In this document: positions 1-8,297 of the stretch, piece after piece
Layout: every line of letters begins with the position of its first letter
Position numbering within the stretch: position 1 is the first letter of the stretch
Source of the DNA: Gaiellasilicea sp963763755
Lineage (GTDB): Bacteria > Actinomycetota > Thermoleophilia > Gaiellales > Gaiellaceae
DNA: 64,000 nucleotides
Assembly (NCBI GenBank): GCA_963763755.1
Contig: CAVXQE010000012.1
Coordinates: 806,001 to 870,000, forward strand
Reading direction: 5' to 3'
Made by a program: the position numbers and the translations under genes
Notes under the pieces: model-generated
What the model was told of the DNA's origin: nothing
Seen by the model: only the letters and a program-made list of their open reading frames with translations
Databases searched by the model: none

Positions 1-661
1 TCGTCGCCGGACGGACGGTGGCGATCGTGAGGTGGCCGGAGCCGTCGGCGAACGGGTACCGCGCGTAGGTCAGCGTGTCGTCCATCTCCTCGTGTGCGAC
101 CTCGAGATCGGAGATGGCGGTCTCGTGGAACGGGCACCAGTTGACGATCCGGTTGGCGCGGTAGATCCACCCGCGATCCCAGAGGTGGACGAAGAAGCGC
201 ATCACGGCCTCGATGTACGCGTCGTCCATCGTGAACCGCTCGCGCGAGTAGTCGAGGGAGGCGCCGAGGCTGCGGAACTGCCCCATGATCGTGCGGCCGG
301 TCTCCTCCAGGTGGCGCCACACGCGCTCGACGAACGCCTCGCGCCCGAGCTCCTTGCGGGAGGTGCCCTCCTTCGCGAGCTGCTTCTCGACGACGTTCTG
401 GGTCGAGATGCCGGCGTGGTCGTACCCCGGCTGCCAGAGCGTGTCGAAGCCCTGCATCCGGTGCCAGCGGATCAGGACGTCCTGGATCGAACCGTTCAGC
501 GCGTGGCCCATGTGCAGTGCGCCCGTCACGTTCGGCGGCGGCACGCAGATCACGAACGTCTCGTCGCGGCGCCTGCCGGCACCCGCGCGATAGAGGCCCT
601 CGTCCTCCCACGTGCGCTGCCAGCGCGCCTCCACGCCTTCCGGTTTGTAGAGCGGCTCCAT
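1..661 (-). CDS. valS: Valine--tRNA ligase, N-terminal part (runs off the window)
   Basis: Class I aminoacyl-tRNA synthetase that charges tRNA-Val in the cytosol. The 220 residues present begin MEPLYKPEGVEARWQ and carry the nucleotide-binding signature PPPNVTGALHMGH, the HIGH motif in its HMGH form, near residue 45. The family's GYDHAGI segment follows. The end of the fragment enters the editing (CP1) region at residues like CPFHETAISD. The ATG at 661 is the only good start because the family's N-terminus aligns there. The rest of the roughly 850-residue protein lies left of the window. No frameshift is seen in the visible part. Confidence 0.95.
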   Translation of the reverse strand, partial: MEPLYKPEGVEARWQRTWEDEGLYRAGAGRRRDETFVICVPPPNVTGALHMGHALNGSIQDVLIRWHRMQGFDTLWQPGYDHAGISTQNVVEKQLAKEGTSRKELGREAFVERVWRHLEETGRTIMGQFRSLGASLDYSRERFTMDDAYIEAVMRFFVHLWDRGWIYRANRIVNWCPFHETAISDLEVAHEEMDDTLTYARYPFADGSGHLTIATVRPAT

Positions 662-749
662 GCCGCGATCGTATCGGGGGTCAGGCAGCGACTATGAGCT
701 CAGGGTAGCCGGATCGCTGTCGCGCGTCGAGGAGCAGTAGGCTCGAGCC

Positions 750-1094
750 GTGGAGCTGCTCCGATTCGATGCGTCCGCCGGCAAGGGCGTCGACCGGTAC
801 GAGAGCGAGTTCGTGCTCGCGCCGCTGACCGCGCCCGACGGGCCGGTGAAGGCGGCCTGCTTCCACGTGCCCCCCGGGGGCGTCGTCGGCTTTCACGAAG
901 CGACCGTGCCGCAGCTCTTCTGCGTCGTCGCCGGCTCGGGCTGGGTGACGGGCGATGATCGTGCCCGCGTCCCCGTCGCAGCGCTCGCGGCCGCGTTCTG
1001 GGAGGCGGGCGAGTGGCATGAGTCCGGCAGCGAGGAAGGCATGACCGTCGTCGTGCTCGAGGGCGACCTCACGCCCTACCGACCAACGCCTTGA
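750..1094 (+). CDS. Small single-domain cupin protein
   Basis: A 114-residue protein starting at GTG. It reads as one cupin beta-barrel: the FHVPPGGVVGFHEA stretch (residues 38-51) is a cupin motif 1 with one clear metal-ligand type His, and the C-terminal EAGEWHESGSEEG stretch fits motif 2. Cupins of this size are often sugar or small-molecule binding proteins or regulators. No substrate can be assigned. It is convergent with the thioesterase that ends one base further on. The family call is fairly safe; the function is unknown. Confidence 0.7.
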   Translation: MELLRFDASAGKGVDRYESEFVLAPLTAPDGPVKAACFHVPPGGVVGFHEATVPQLFCVVAGSGWVTGDDRARVPVAALAAAFWEAGEWHESGSEEGMTVVVLEGDLTPYRPTP

Positions 1095-1095
1095 C

Positions 1096-1617
1096 CTAGG
1101 CCGCGAGGGGCTCCTTCTTCGCTAGCTTCTCGGCGAGGTCGTAGATCAGCCAGGTCGACGACGCGTGCGCGTAGAGGGTTCCGTCCTCGCCCTCGAGCTT
1201 GGCTTCCGCGGTGGCAACGCGCGAACCGGGATGGACGACTGTTCCCTCGGCGCGAAGGATTCCGGACGCCAGAGTCACGGGATGCACGAAGCTCGTCTTC
1301 AGCTCGATCGTGACCGGCGCGATACCGGCCTCGAGCTTCGAGTGCACGGCGCAGCCCATCACGGTGTCGAGGACGGTGGTCAGAATGCCGCCGTGTACGG
1401 CGCCGAGCGTGTTGTAGTGCTCCTCGCGCGGTTCGTAGGCAAAGACGACCCGGCCGGGCATCACGTAGGTCGGGGCGAAACCGACGAGGTCCGCCGCCGG
1501 CGGCGCCGGGATCAAGCCTGAGGAGATGCGGTGGAGAATCTCGAGCCCGGTCAGCCCTTGGGAGAGCACGGCTGCTTCGGCGGGGTCTTGCCAGGTGATG
1601 GTGCGCGTACGGGTCAT
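1096..1617 (-). CDS. PaaI-family hotdog thioesterase
   Basis: A 173-residue hotdog-fold acyl-CoA thioesterase of the PaaI/YbgC group. It has the family's catalytic helix region EEHYNTLGAVHGGILTTVLD at about residues 64-83, where the HGG turn and following Asp/Thr line the thioester site. It probably hydrolyses a CoA thioester from aromatic or fatty acid metabolism, but the substrate is not visible. It is divergent from the HxlR regulator and shares an upstream region holding a palindrome, so it is the likely target of that regulator. A second paralogue lies at 4234-4707. Confidence 0.85.
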   Translation of the reverse strand: MTRTRTITWQDPAEAAVLSQGLTGLEILHRISSGLIPAPPAADLVGFAPTYVMPGRVVFAYEPREEHYNTLGAVHGGILTTVLDTVMGCAVHSKLEAGIAPVTIELKTSFVHPVTLASGILRAEGTVVHPGSRVATAEAKLEGEDGTLYAHASSTWLIYDLAEKLAKKEPLAA

Positions 1618-1664
1618 CGCCCTCTCCTGTCAGTTGCTTTTCACTACTCACTCTAGACTAGTGG

Positions 1665-1679
1665 GTTGCAAAATGCAAC
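1665..1679. promoter_or_regulatory. Perfect inverted repeat in the thioesterase/hxlR divergent region
   Basis: The sequence gttgca-aaa-tgcaac is a perfect 6-bp inverted repeat with a 3-nt spacer. It sits 13 bp before the likely hxlR start and about 50 bp before the divergent thioesterase start. HxlR proteins bind as winged-helix dimers to such short symmetric sites. This is an inferred autoregulatory operator; no binding data are implied. Confidence 0.45.
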
Positions 1680-1691
1680 TATGATGTGTGC

Positions 1692-2144
1692 ATGCTGAGC
1701 AGCGACTGGACGCGCGACAACTGTGCGGTTGGAAACACGCTTGCCGTGATCGGCGAGCGGTGGACGCTTCTCGTCCTCCGCGAGGCATTCCTCGGCGTCC
1801 GCCGCTTCGATCAGCTGCAGCGGAACACCGGCATGGCGCGGAACATCCTCAGCGACCGCCTCAACACGCTCGTCGCGCACGAGGTCCTGGAGCGCGAGCT
1901 CTATCAGGAGCGGCCTCAGCGCTACGAGTACCGCCTGACCGACAAGGGCCTCGACCTCTACCCCGTGCTGCTGACGATCATGGACTGGGGCTCGAAGCAC
2001 GTCGGCGGCGAGGCGATGACGCTGCAGCACAAGCACTGCGGCGCCGTCGCGATGCCGCATCTCGCCTGCCCGGAGTGCGGCGAGCGCGTCGCCGCACGTG
2101 ACATGCGCGCCGTTCGCGACGAGGCACTCCCGAAGACCGCCTAG
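1692..2144 (+). CDS. HxlR-family winged-helix transcriptional regulator
   Basis: DNA-binding regulator of the HxlR type, about 150 residues. The N-terminal DNCAVGNTLAVIGERWTLLV stretch is the HxlR signature (a Cys followed by the first helix). The recognition helix region is NTGMARNILSDRLNTL, and the wing is QRYEYRLTDKG. The last third adds a Cys-rich tail (CGAVAMPHLACPECGE) that may bind zinc. ATG at 1692 is preferred; an in-frame GTG at 1686 is the alternative. Its position across a palindrome from a thioesterase suggests local control of that gene. HxlR proteins often sense reactive electrophiles or aromatics, but no effector can be read here. Confidence 0.88.
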   Translation: MLSSDWTRDNCAVGNTLAVIGERWTLLVLREAFLGVRRFDQLQRNTGMARNILSDRLNTLVAHEVLERELYQERPQRYEYRLTDKGLDLYPVLLTIMDWGSKHVGGEAMTLQHKHCGAVAMPHLACPECGERVAARDMRAVRDEALPKTA

Positions 2145-2502
2145 GTCGTCTTCTGCTGCTTGGCCCCGAGGTCGAGGAAGAACGAGGCGAAGACGCCGGC
2201 GATGCCGGAGACGAGGAAGAGAGCGGTGAGCTCGAGCGCAATGTCGACGATCCGCCCACCCGTCGTCACCGGGTTCGGCATCTGCGACGAGACCGTGAGC
2301 AACTGCACGGTCGAGAAGAAGAACGCATCCCAGATGTTGTGGATCGTCGCTGCGGCTGACGTCGTTCTCGAAGAGCCACATCAGAAACGTCCCGAGCGCG
2401 TCGACAATCGCGATCAGGACGAGCGCTTCGAGCAACCGGCGGCGCAGAACGTTGTGTGGATGCGGCGGATGTCCGGTGGAGCAGAATCTTCAGGTGATGC
2501 AC
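2141..2502 (-). CDS. Two-helix pore protein resembling a K+ channel, with a changed filter (frameshifted)
   Basis: About 120 residues when two single-base shifts (near 2350 and 2455) are allowed. The order is a basic N-terminus, TM1 (LLEALVLIAIVDALGTFLM), a pore-helix-like stretch (IWDAFFFSTVQLLTV), then a short loop and TM2 (IVDIALELTALFLVSGIAG). This is the 2TM/P layout of Ion_trans_2 channels. Where a K+ channel has TVGYGD, this protein reads TVSSQMPNP, so K+ selectivity cannot be assumed. The GTG start at 2502 is chosen for its short basic leader; GTG at 2511 is equally possible. It lies just downstream of ggt on the same strand. The identification is by layout and is moderately sure. Confidence 0.6.
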
Positions 2503-2552
2503 CGAGTTCACGCGCCGAGGATGGCGGAGCCGCCGGACGACTCTGTGCTGTC

Positions 2553-4229
2553 TTACCGCCCGACCGCGTAGCCCTGCATCCCGCGCGGGTTCGCACCGGC
2601 CTTCAGCAGCCCGTCTTCCTCGCGGGCAACCGCGGTGACACGGCCGAGCGACCACGGGCCTGGCACCTCGACCTCGTGCCCGCGCCGGCGCAGGTCTTCG
2701 ACGACCTCGTCGCCGAAGCGCGACTCGACGGTGATCGAGCGACGGGCGAAGCCCCGGGGATAGAACGACGAGATCAGGTGGTCGGTGTGGAAGTCCGGCG
2801 CGTCGATCGCCTCCTGCAGGTTCTGTTCCAGGTCGACGTGACGCAGGAAGACGTGGAGCGCCCATTGCTCCTGCTGGTCGCCGCCGGGCGTGCCCCACGC
2901 GAGGTACGGCTTGCCGTCGCGGAGCGCGAGGCCGGGAGAGAGCGTCGTCCGCGGCCGCGCCCCCGGCCGCAACGAGGAGGGCAGGCCTTCCTCGAGCCAG
3001 AACATCTGCGCGCGCGTCCCGAGCGGCCAGCCGAGCGCGGGGATCACCGGCGAGCTGTGCAACCAGCCGCCACTCGGCGTCGCCGAGATCATGTTGCCCC
3101 ATTTGTCAACAACGTCGAGATGGACCGTGTCGCCGCGCGTCGGCTCGCCGGCGCCCGGGTGTGACCGCAGCGCCGACGACGGTCGGCAGCCTCCCCAGTC
3201 CCGGGTGTGTAGTCGGACGACGCGTCCTCGCCGATCAGCGCGCGGCGCTTCGCGTTGTACTCGGGTGAGAGGAGCGTCTCGAGCGGGACCTCTGCGTCTC
3301 CGTAGAGCGCGTCGCGGTCGGCGAAGGCGAGCTTCGCGCACTCGGTGACGACGTGCACGAACTCCGCCGGCGAGAGCTCGGCCAGGTCGAATCCGTCCAG
3401 CAGCGCGAGCTGCTGCAACCCGGTGGGGCCGGTGGCCCAGGGCAGCGTCTTGCACACGGTCAGGCCGCCGTACTCGAGCGACGCGACAGGCTCGAGCGAC
3501 GCGCGCCAGCGAGCCATGTCGTCTGCAGTCAGAAGGCCGCCCTTCGGCGGCGACGAAGCGGTCGATCTCCTCGGCGACGAAGCCCTCGTAGTACGCGCGC
3601 CTCGCCTTCTCGATCTCCTCCTCGCGCGAGCCGCCGCGGGCCTCGTCCAGGATGCGGCGGTAGGTCGCGGCAAGCGCTGGATTCCGGAAGAGCGCGCCGA
3701 CCTCGGGCGGCGGCAGGTACAGCTCGCGTGTGCCGGGCCACTCGCGCAGCAGATCCTCGGTGCGCTCGATCGTCGCCCGGATCCCGGCCACGAACGGGAA
3801 CCCCTCGTCTGCGTAGCCGATCGCGAACGAGAGCACATCCTCGAGCCGCCACGTCCCGAACTGCTCGAGCAGCAGGAGCCAGCCGCCGAACGCGCCGGGC
3901 ACGCACGCCGCGAGGACGCCTGTACCCGGAACGAGCTCGTGCCCGAGCTCGCGGTAGCGATCGATCGTCGCCGCCGATGGGGCCACACCCTGGCCGCAGA
4001 GCGCGATCGGCTCGCCCTTCGCAACAGGCCACAGAAGTGCCGGCACCTCGCCGCCCGGACCGTTCAGGTGGGGCTCGACCACCTGCAGCGTGAACCCGGT
4101 CGCGACCGCGGCATCGAATGCGTTGCCGCCGCGCTCGAGCACGGCCATCCCGGCGGCCGAGGCGAGCCAGTGCGTCGAGGCGACCATTCCGAACGTGCCG
4201 CGCAGCTCCGGGCGCGTCGTAAAGCTCAA
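2553..4229 (-). CDS. ggt: Gamma-glutamyltransferase family protein (two compensating frame changes)
   Basis: N-terminal-nucleophile hydrolase of the GGT family that moves or hydrolyses gamma-glutamyl groups, for example from glutathione-like substrates. The N-terminus has ASAAGMAVLERGGNAFDAAV and the conserved PHLNGPGGE stretch. The self-processing site is seen as GDTVHLDVVDKWGNMISAT, whose Thr after GD would be the nucleophile. There is no signal peptide, so it looks cytosolic, unlike the E. coli enzyme. The conserved text leaves frame near 3537 (inside AAEG-GLLTADD) and returns near 3175. The whole frame happens to stay open, so a naive 558-residue translation is wrong in the middle. It starts 5 bp after the upstream thioesterase and probably shares its transcript. 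Confidence 0.88.
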   Translation of the reverse strand: MSFTTRPELRGTFGMVASTHWLASAAGMAVLERGGNAFDAAVATGFTLQVVEPHLNGPGGEVPALLWPVAKGEPIALCGQGVAPSAATIDRYRELGHELVPGTGVLAACVPGAFGGWLLLLEQFGTWRLEDVLSFAIGYADEGFPFVAGIRATIERTEDLLREWPGTRELYLPPPEVGALFRNPALAATYRRILDEARGGSREEEIEKARRAYYEGFVAEEIDRFVAAEGRPSDCRRHGSLARVARACRVARVRRPDRVQDAALGHRPHRVAAARAAGRIRPGRALAGGVRARRHRVREARLRRPRRALRRRRGPARDAPLTRVQREAPRADRRGRVVRLHTRDWGGCRPSSALRSHPGAGEPTRGDTVHLDVVDKWGNMISATPSGGWLHSSPVIPALGWPLGTRAQMFWLEEGLPSSLRPGARPRTTLSPGLALRDGKPYLAWGTPGGDQQEQWALHVFLRHVDLEQNLQEAIDAPDFHTDHLISSFYPRGFARRSITVESRFGDEVVEDLRRRGHEVEVPGPWSLGRVTAVAREEDGLLKAGANPRGMQGYAVGR

Positions 4230-4233
4230 AGCC

Positions 4234-4707
4234 TCACCGGAAGATCAGGCAGGTCGTCGTCCCGTGTGCGAGGAGCTTGCCGCCTCCATCCGTGACCTTC
4301 CCCTCCGCCGTCACGACGCGCGAGCCCTTGTGGATCACGATTCCTTCGCAGCGAATCAGGCCCGTGTCGGCTTTGATCGGGCGGACGAAGTTCGTCTTCA
4401 CTTCGAGCGTCGTGTAGCCGACGCCAGCCTCGAGCAAGGTGTGCACGGCGCATCCCATCGCAGAGTCGAGGAGCGTCAGCGCCACGCCGCCGTGCACTGA
4501 GCCGATCGGGTTGTAGTGCTGCGGCCCCGGCTCCATCTCGAAGACGGCGCGGCCCGGCTCGGCCGAGACACCGTAGAAGCCCATCAGCTCAGCGATCGGC
4601 GGCGCAGGGAGCTCACCGGCGAAGATCGCCTGAATGTAGTCCATGCCGGAGAGCTGGAGCCCTCTCTCGGCGACCTCGCGCGGATCAACGGCATCGGTGT
4701 CGGCCAT
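4234..4707 (-). CDS. PaaI-family hotdog thioesterase (second copy)
   Basis: A 157-residue hotdog thioesterase closely similar in layout to the 1096-1617 protein. It has the PQHYNPIGSVHGGVALTLLD catalytic region and the C-terminal VTAEGKV strand. It presumably cleaves an acyl-CoA; the substrate is unknown. It sits directly upstream of ggt with a 4-bp gap, so the two are probably co-transcribed. The pair of paralogues flanking ggt suggests a local duplication. Confidence 0.85.
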   Translation of the reverse strand: MADTDAVDPREVAERGLQLSGMDYIQAIFAGELPAPPIAELMGFYGVSAEPGRAVFEMEPGPQHYNPIGSVHGGVALTLLDSAMGCAVHTLLEAGVGYTTLEVKTNFVRPIKADTGLIRCEGIVIHKGSRVVTAEGKVTDGGGKLLAHGTTTCLIFR

Positions 4708-4767
4708 GCTCGGACCCTACCGGGAAGCTGTTGCAGAACCGGCACTCATTCGTGGCCAACGACGCGG

Positions 4768-4791
4768 TGATGCATGGGTACACATGCATCA
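4768..4791. promoter_or_regulatory. Perfect 9-bp inverted repeat over the start of the ribbon-helix-helix gene
   Basis: Left arm tgatgcatg (4768-4776) and right arm catgcatca (4783-4791) are exact reverse complements around a 6-nt spacer. The left arm contains the likely ATG start at 4770. Ribbon-helix-helix proteins bind such short symmetric operators and often repress their own genes, so this is a good autoregulatory site. It could also act in the mRNA as a hairpin that hides the start codon. Confidence 0.5.
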
Positions 4792-4979
4792 CATTGAGTC
4801 AGCGATTCCACGTCCTCCTGACGACGCGGCAGCACACCGTCCTCAACGACGAGGCGAGCCGCACCGGCCTACCGGTGGCGGAGCTGATCCGGCGAGCGGT
4901 CGACAAGACCTATCGCCCCCACGTCCGGCCGACGGTACGCGGTGTCGAGGTCAGCGTCGGTTTCTGGCGCACGGCCTGA
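4770..4979 (+). CDS. Ribbon-helix-helix (CopG-like) DNA-binding protein, no partner toxin
   Basis: A 69-residue protein. The segment TLSQRFHVLLTTRQHTVLND followed by EASRTGLPVAELIRRAVDK is a beta-strand plus two helices typical of MetJ/Arc/CopG antitoxin-like regulators. The C-terminal tail RGVEVSVGFWRTA has no recognised domain. The frame extends upstream to 4731, but ATG 4770 is preferred because the conserved text starts just after it. No toxin ORF (PIN, RelE or HicA) is next to it: the neighbour is the end of clpX on the other strand. It is therefore an orphan regulator or a lone antitoxin. Confidence 0.7.
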   Translation: MHGYTCITLSQRFHVLLTTRQHTVLNDEASRTGLPVAELIRRAVDKTYRPHVRPTVRGVEVSVGFWRTA

Positions 4980-5024
4980 TGCCGCTGTCGTGGGCCGAAG
5001 GCCGAGAACGCTGGACGAGCGGGG

Positions 5025-6299
5025 CTAGGCCGACTCTTCCGCGAGCGCGGGCGAGTCGTCGATGCCGTCGGCACTCGTGACGAGTGTGGGCTTCAGGCCC
5101 TTGGAGATCGTCTCCTTCGTGATCACGCACTTGGAGACGTCCTTGCGGCTCGGCAGCTCGAACATCACGTCGAGCAGCGCGTTCTCGATGATCGAGCGAA
5201 GTCCGCGGGCGCCGGTCTCGCGCAGAAGGGCCTTGTCGGCGATCTCCCACAGCGCATCGTCACGGAACTCGAGCTCGATCGAGTCGTAGCCGAAGAACCG
5301 CTGGTACTGGCGCGTGAGCGCATTCTTGGGCTCGGTCAGGATCTGGACGAGGTCGTCGCGGCGCAGCTGGTGCACGGCCGAGATGACGGGCAGCCGGCCG
5401 ATGAATTCCGGGATCAAACCGAAGCTGAGCAGGTCCTCGGGCATCACGTCCGAGAGCAGCTCGGCGCTCTCCTCGGAGTTCTTGGAGCGCACATCGGCGC
5501 CGAAGCCGACGGAGTTCTTGCCGACCCGGCGGCCGATGATCTTGTCCAGCCCCGCGAACGCACCGCCGCAGATGAAGAGGATGTTCGTCGTGTCGATCGA
5601 GAGGAACTCCTGGTGCGGGTGCTTGCGACCGCCCTGCGGCGGCACCGAAGCCACCGTCCCCTCGAGGATCTTCAGGAGCGCCTGCTGCACGCCCTCACCG
5701 GACACGTCGCGCGTGATCGACGGGTTGTCCGCCTTGCGCGCGATCTTGTCGACCTCGTCGATGTAGATGATCCCGGTCTCGGCCTTCTTGATGTCGAAGT
5801 CCGCGGCCTGGATCAGCTTCAGGAGGATGTTCTCGACGTCCTCACCGACGTAGCCGGCCTCGGTGAGCGCGGTCGCATCGGCGATCGCGAACGGCACGTT
5901 CAGGATCCGCGCCAGCGTCTGGGCCAGCAGCGTCTTCCCGCACCCGGTCGGGCCCAGCAGAAGGATGTTCGACTTCTGCAGCTCGACGTCGCCTTCCTCC
6001 TGGCCCATGCGGACGCGCTTGTAATGGTTGTAGACGGCGACCGCGAGCGTCCGCTTCGCTTCCTCCTGCGAGACGACGTAGTCGTTCAGCACGGAGTAGA
6101 TGTCGAGCGGGCGCGGCAAATTGTCGAGATCCAGCTGGGTTGGAGTCGTCAGCTCCTCGTCGATGATCTCGTTGCAGAGATCGATGCACTCGTCGCAGAT
6201 GTAGACCCCGGGGCCCGCGATCAGCTTCTTGACCTGCCGCTGGCTCTTGCCGCAGAAGCTGCAGAGGAGCTGTTCGTTTCCTTCGGATGCGCGAGCCAT
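5025..6299 (-). CDS. clpX: ATP-dependent Clp protease ATP-binding subunit ClpX
   Basis: AAA+ unfoldase that recognises tagged substrates and feeds them to ClpP. At 424 residues it is normal length. It has the N-terminal zinc-binding domain (CSFCGKS and CDECIDLC), Walker A GPTGCGKT, the pore loop EAGYVGEDVENILLKL, Walker B IIYIDEVDK and the RKHPHQEF loop. The C-terminal small domain ends with a short acidic tail. The gene is last in a tig-clpP-clpX operon, 56 bp after clpP. No frameshift is present. Confidence 0.98.
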   Translation of the reverse strand: MARASEGNEQLLCSFCGKSQRQVKKLIAGPGVYICDECIDLCNEIIDEELTTPTQLDLDNLPRPLDIYSVLNDYVVSQEEAKRTLAVAVYNHYKRVRMGQEEGDVELQKSNILLLGPTGCGKTLLAQTLARILNVPFAIADATALTEAGYVGEDVENILLKLIQAADFDIKKAETGIIYIDEVDKIARKADNPSITRDVSGEGVQQALLKILEGTVASVPPQGGRKHPHQEFLSIDTTNILFICGGAFAGLDKIIGRRVGKNSVGFGADVRSKNSEESAELLSDVMPEDLLSFGLIPEFIGRLPVISAVHQLRRDDLVQILTEPKNALTRQYQRFFGYDSIELEFRDDALWEIADKALLRETGARGLRSIIENALLDVMFELPSRKDVSKCVITKETISKGLKPTLVTSADGIDDSPALAEESA

Positions 6300-6355
6300 T
6301 GTCTTCTTGTACCTCGGATTCGTCGAAACGGCTAGGTCAGGTTAGGTACTGACTT

Positions 6356-6940
6356 TCAGCGATGCGTGATTACACGATCAATGATTCCGTACTCGTCAGC
6401 TTCTTGCGAAGTGAGGAAGTAGTCCCGCTCCATGTCCTTCGAAACTTTTTCGATGTCCTGCCCGCTGTGATGCGCGATGATCTCTTCGAGCCGTCGCTTG
6501 AGCGCGATCGTTTCGCGCGCCGCGATCTCGATGTCGGTCGCCTGTCCCTGGAAGCCGCCGGACACCTGGTGGATCAGAATCTTCGCATTCGGCAGCGCGA
6601 ATCGCTTCCCTGCCGCACCACCGGCCAGGAGCAGCGCGCCCATGCTCATCGCGATCCCGATGCACGTCGTCTGCACGTCCGGCTTGACGAACTGCATCGT
6701 GTCGTAGATCGCAAGGCCGGCGTAGACCGAGCCACCCGGTGAGTTGATGTAGATCGAGATGTCCTTGTCCGGGTCCTCGGACTCGAGGTGCAGGAGCTGC
6801 GCCACGATCAGGTTCGCGATCTGGTCGTCGACCGGGGTGCCGAGAAAGACGATCCGCTCGTTCAGCAAGCGGGAGTAGATGTCGAACGATCGCTCGCCGC
6901 GCGATGTCTGCTCGATCACCATCGGGATCAACGGGCTCAT
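6356..6940 (-). CDS. clpP: ATP-dependent Clp protease proteolytic subunit
   Basis: Serine peptidase that forms the double-heptamer chamber served by ClpX. It has 194 residues. The catalytic Ser is in SMGALLLAGG and the His in PNAKILIHQ. The oxyanion-type glycine region is YINSPGGSVYAGL. The start is ATG at 6940, because it follows a strong AAGGAG and overlaps the tig stop as ATGA; upstream sequence in the same frame is tig antiframe. Coupling with tig links folding and degradation machinery. Confidence 0.98.
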   Translation of the reverse strand: MSPLIPMVIEQTSRGERSFDIYSRLLNERIVFLGTPVDDQIANLIVAQLLHLESEDPDKDISIYINSPGGSVYAGLAIYDTMQFVKPDVQTTCIGIAMSMGALLLAGGAAGKRFALPNAKILIHQVSGGFQGQATDIEIAARETIALKRRLEEIIAHHSGQDIEKVSKDMERDYFLTSQEADEYGIIDRVITHR

Positions 6941-8289
6941 GCAGTCTCCTTGCTGACGGGGGTCCACAACTTCGTCTCGGTCTCCGGCTTTTCCTTGTCG
7001 GGCGTCCAGATCGCCTCGCGCGCCTGCGCCTGCTCCATCGGGATCGGCTTCACCTCGGCCGCCACCCGGTCGAGCGCTGCGCGCAGCCTCAAGTCCTCGC
7101 GCAGATCCTCCTGCCGGCCGTGGTTCCACAGATCCTCGATCACGTTGTCGGCATCTTCGCCCGCTGCTTCAGCCTGCTCGCGCACGAGCGCCTTCACCTC
7201 GTCGTCGGAGACTTCGAGCCCGAGCTTGTCGGCAACGGCCTCGAGCGCAAGCTCGCGCGCCACCGACAGCGCCGCCTCGAGCTGCATCGACGAGGTCAGC
7301 TCCTCGGCCGTGCGGCCCGTGAGCTGCAGGTAGGTCTCGGGCGAGATGCCCCGCCGCTCGAGCGAGCGAATGAAGCCCGTCAGGAGCTCGCGGGTGCGCG
7401 ACTCGACGAGCGGGCCCGCCGGCGCGACCTTCGACGCGGTGACGAGCGCGTCGACCGCGTTCGCGCGAAACGCATCCTCGATCTCCGCCTCGATGTGCTC
7501 GCGCAGCCGCTGCTCGATGTCCGCGCGCAGCTCCCCGATCGTGTCGAACTCGCTGGCGGAGCGGGCGAGCTCGTCGTCGAGCTCCGGCAGCACCTTCCCC
7601 TTGATCTCCTTCACGGTGATCTCGACCGACGCGGTCGAATCGTCTGCCAGCTCGTACGGCACGGTCTTCGTCTCCCCCGCCGAGGCGCCGACCAGCGCGG
7701 ACTCGACCTCGTCGACGAGCCTGCCGGCACCGAGCTCGACAACGGTGTCGCGCTGCGCCTCGCCGGCCGGTGAGACGATGTCGACCACAAGTGTGTCGCC
7801 CTCCTGGGCGGGCCGGTCCTGGGCCGGAACGAGCTCTGCGACTGACTCACGTAACGCTTCGAGCTCCTGGGCGACGAGCTCCTCCGGGACCTCGGCCTCC
7901 GGCCGCCCGACCTCGAGGCCGGTCCAGTCGACGACTTCGACCTTGGGCTGGACAGGCACGGTCGCCTTGAACTGCCAGTCGACATCGGCGTCGGTCGGCA
8001 GCTCGTACTCGAACTCCGGCTGGGCGACCGGCCGAATGCGGGCCCGAGCGGCAGCGTTCCAGAACCAGCCGGAGATGTGACTGTCGACGGCCTCGGTGTA
8101 GATCCGCTCCATCCCGAGCCGCTGCAGCAGCACCGGCGTCGGCACCTTGCCGGGACGGAAGCCGGGAATCTTGACCGACGAGGCGAGATCGGAGGTGGCG
8201 TGCTCGACCGCGTGGTGAACGTCGTGTGCCGGCACGTCCACCGTCAGGCGGACGGTGTCGCTGCCGAGCTCCTCGAGCTGCGCCTCCAT
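6937..8289 (-). CDS. tig: Trigger factor
   Basis: Ribosome-associated chaperone with peptidyl-prolyl isomerase activity. It has 450 residues: an N-terminal ribosome-binding domain with the signature KIPGFRPGKVPTPVLLQR, a central FKBP-type domain (QEGDTLVVDI) and a long helical C-terminal domain. Start ATG 8289 is used because the family N-terminus begins MEAQLEELG; the TTG at 8301 adds four unsupported residues. The stop overlaps the clpP start by 4 nt, which indicates translational coupling. Confidence 0.96.
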   Translation of the reverse strand: MEAQLEELGSDTVRLTVDVPAHDVHHAVEHATSDLASSVKIPGFRPGKVPTPVLLQRLGMERIYTEAVDSHISGWFWNAAARARIRPVAQPEFEYELPTDADVDWQFKATVPVQPKVEVVDWTGLEVGRPEAEVPEELVAQELEALRESVAELVPAQDRPAQEGDTLVVDIVSPAGEAQRDTVVELGAGRLVDEVESALVGASAGETKTVPYELADDSTASVEITVKEIKGKVLPELDDELARSASEFDTIGELRADIEQRLREHIEAEIEDAFRANAVDALVTASKVAPAGPLVESRTRELLTGFIRSLERRGISPETYLQLTGRTAEELTSSMQLEAALSVARELALEAVADKLGLEVSDDEVKALVREQAEAAGEDADNVIEDLWNHGRQEDLREDLRLRAALDRVAAEVKPIPMEQAQAREAIWTPDKEKPETETKLWTPVSKETA

Positions 8290-8297
8290 CAGTCCAT

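Noticed and set aside
3175..3537. Programmed frameshifting in ggt
   Set aside because: Two opposite shifts without slippery heptamers, in a window full of similar indels; sequence error is simpler.
4731..4979. Toxin-antitoxin pair at the ribbon-helix-helix gene
   Set aside because: No toxin-like ORF is found on either side; only the regulator-like gene is present.
5370..6335. Long plus-strand ORF opposite clpX
   Set aside because: High-GC shadow of clpX with no family-like text; clpX itself is complete and conserved.
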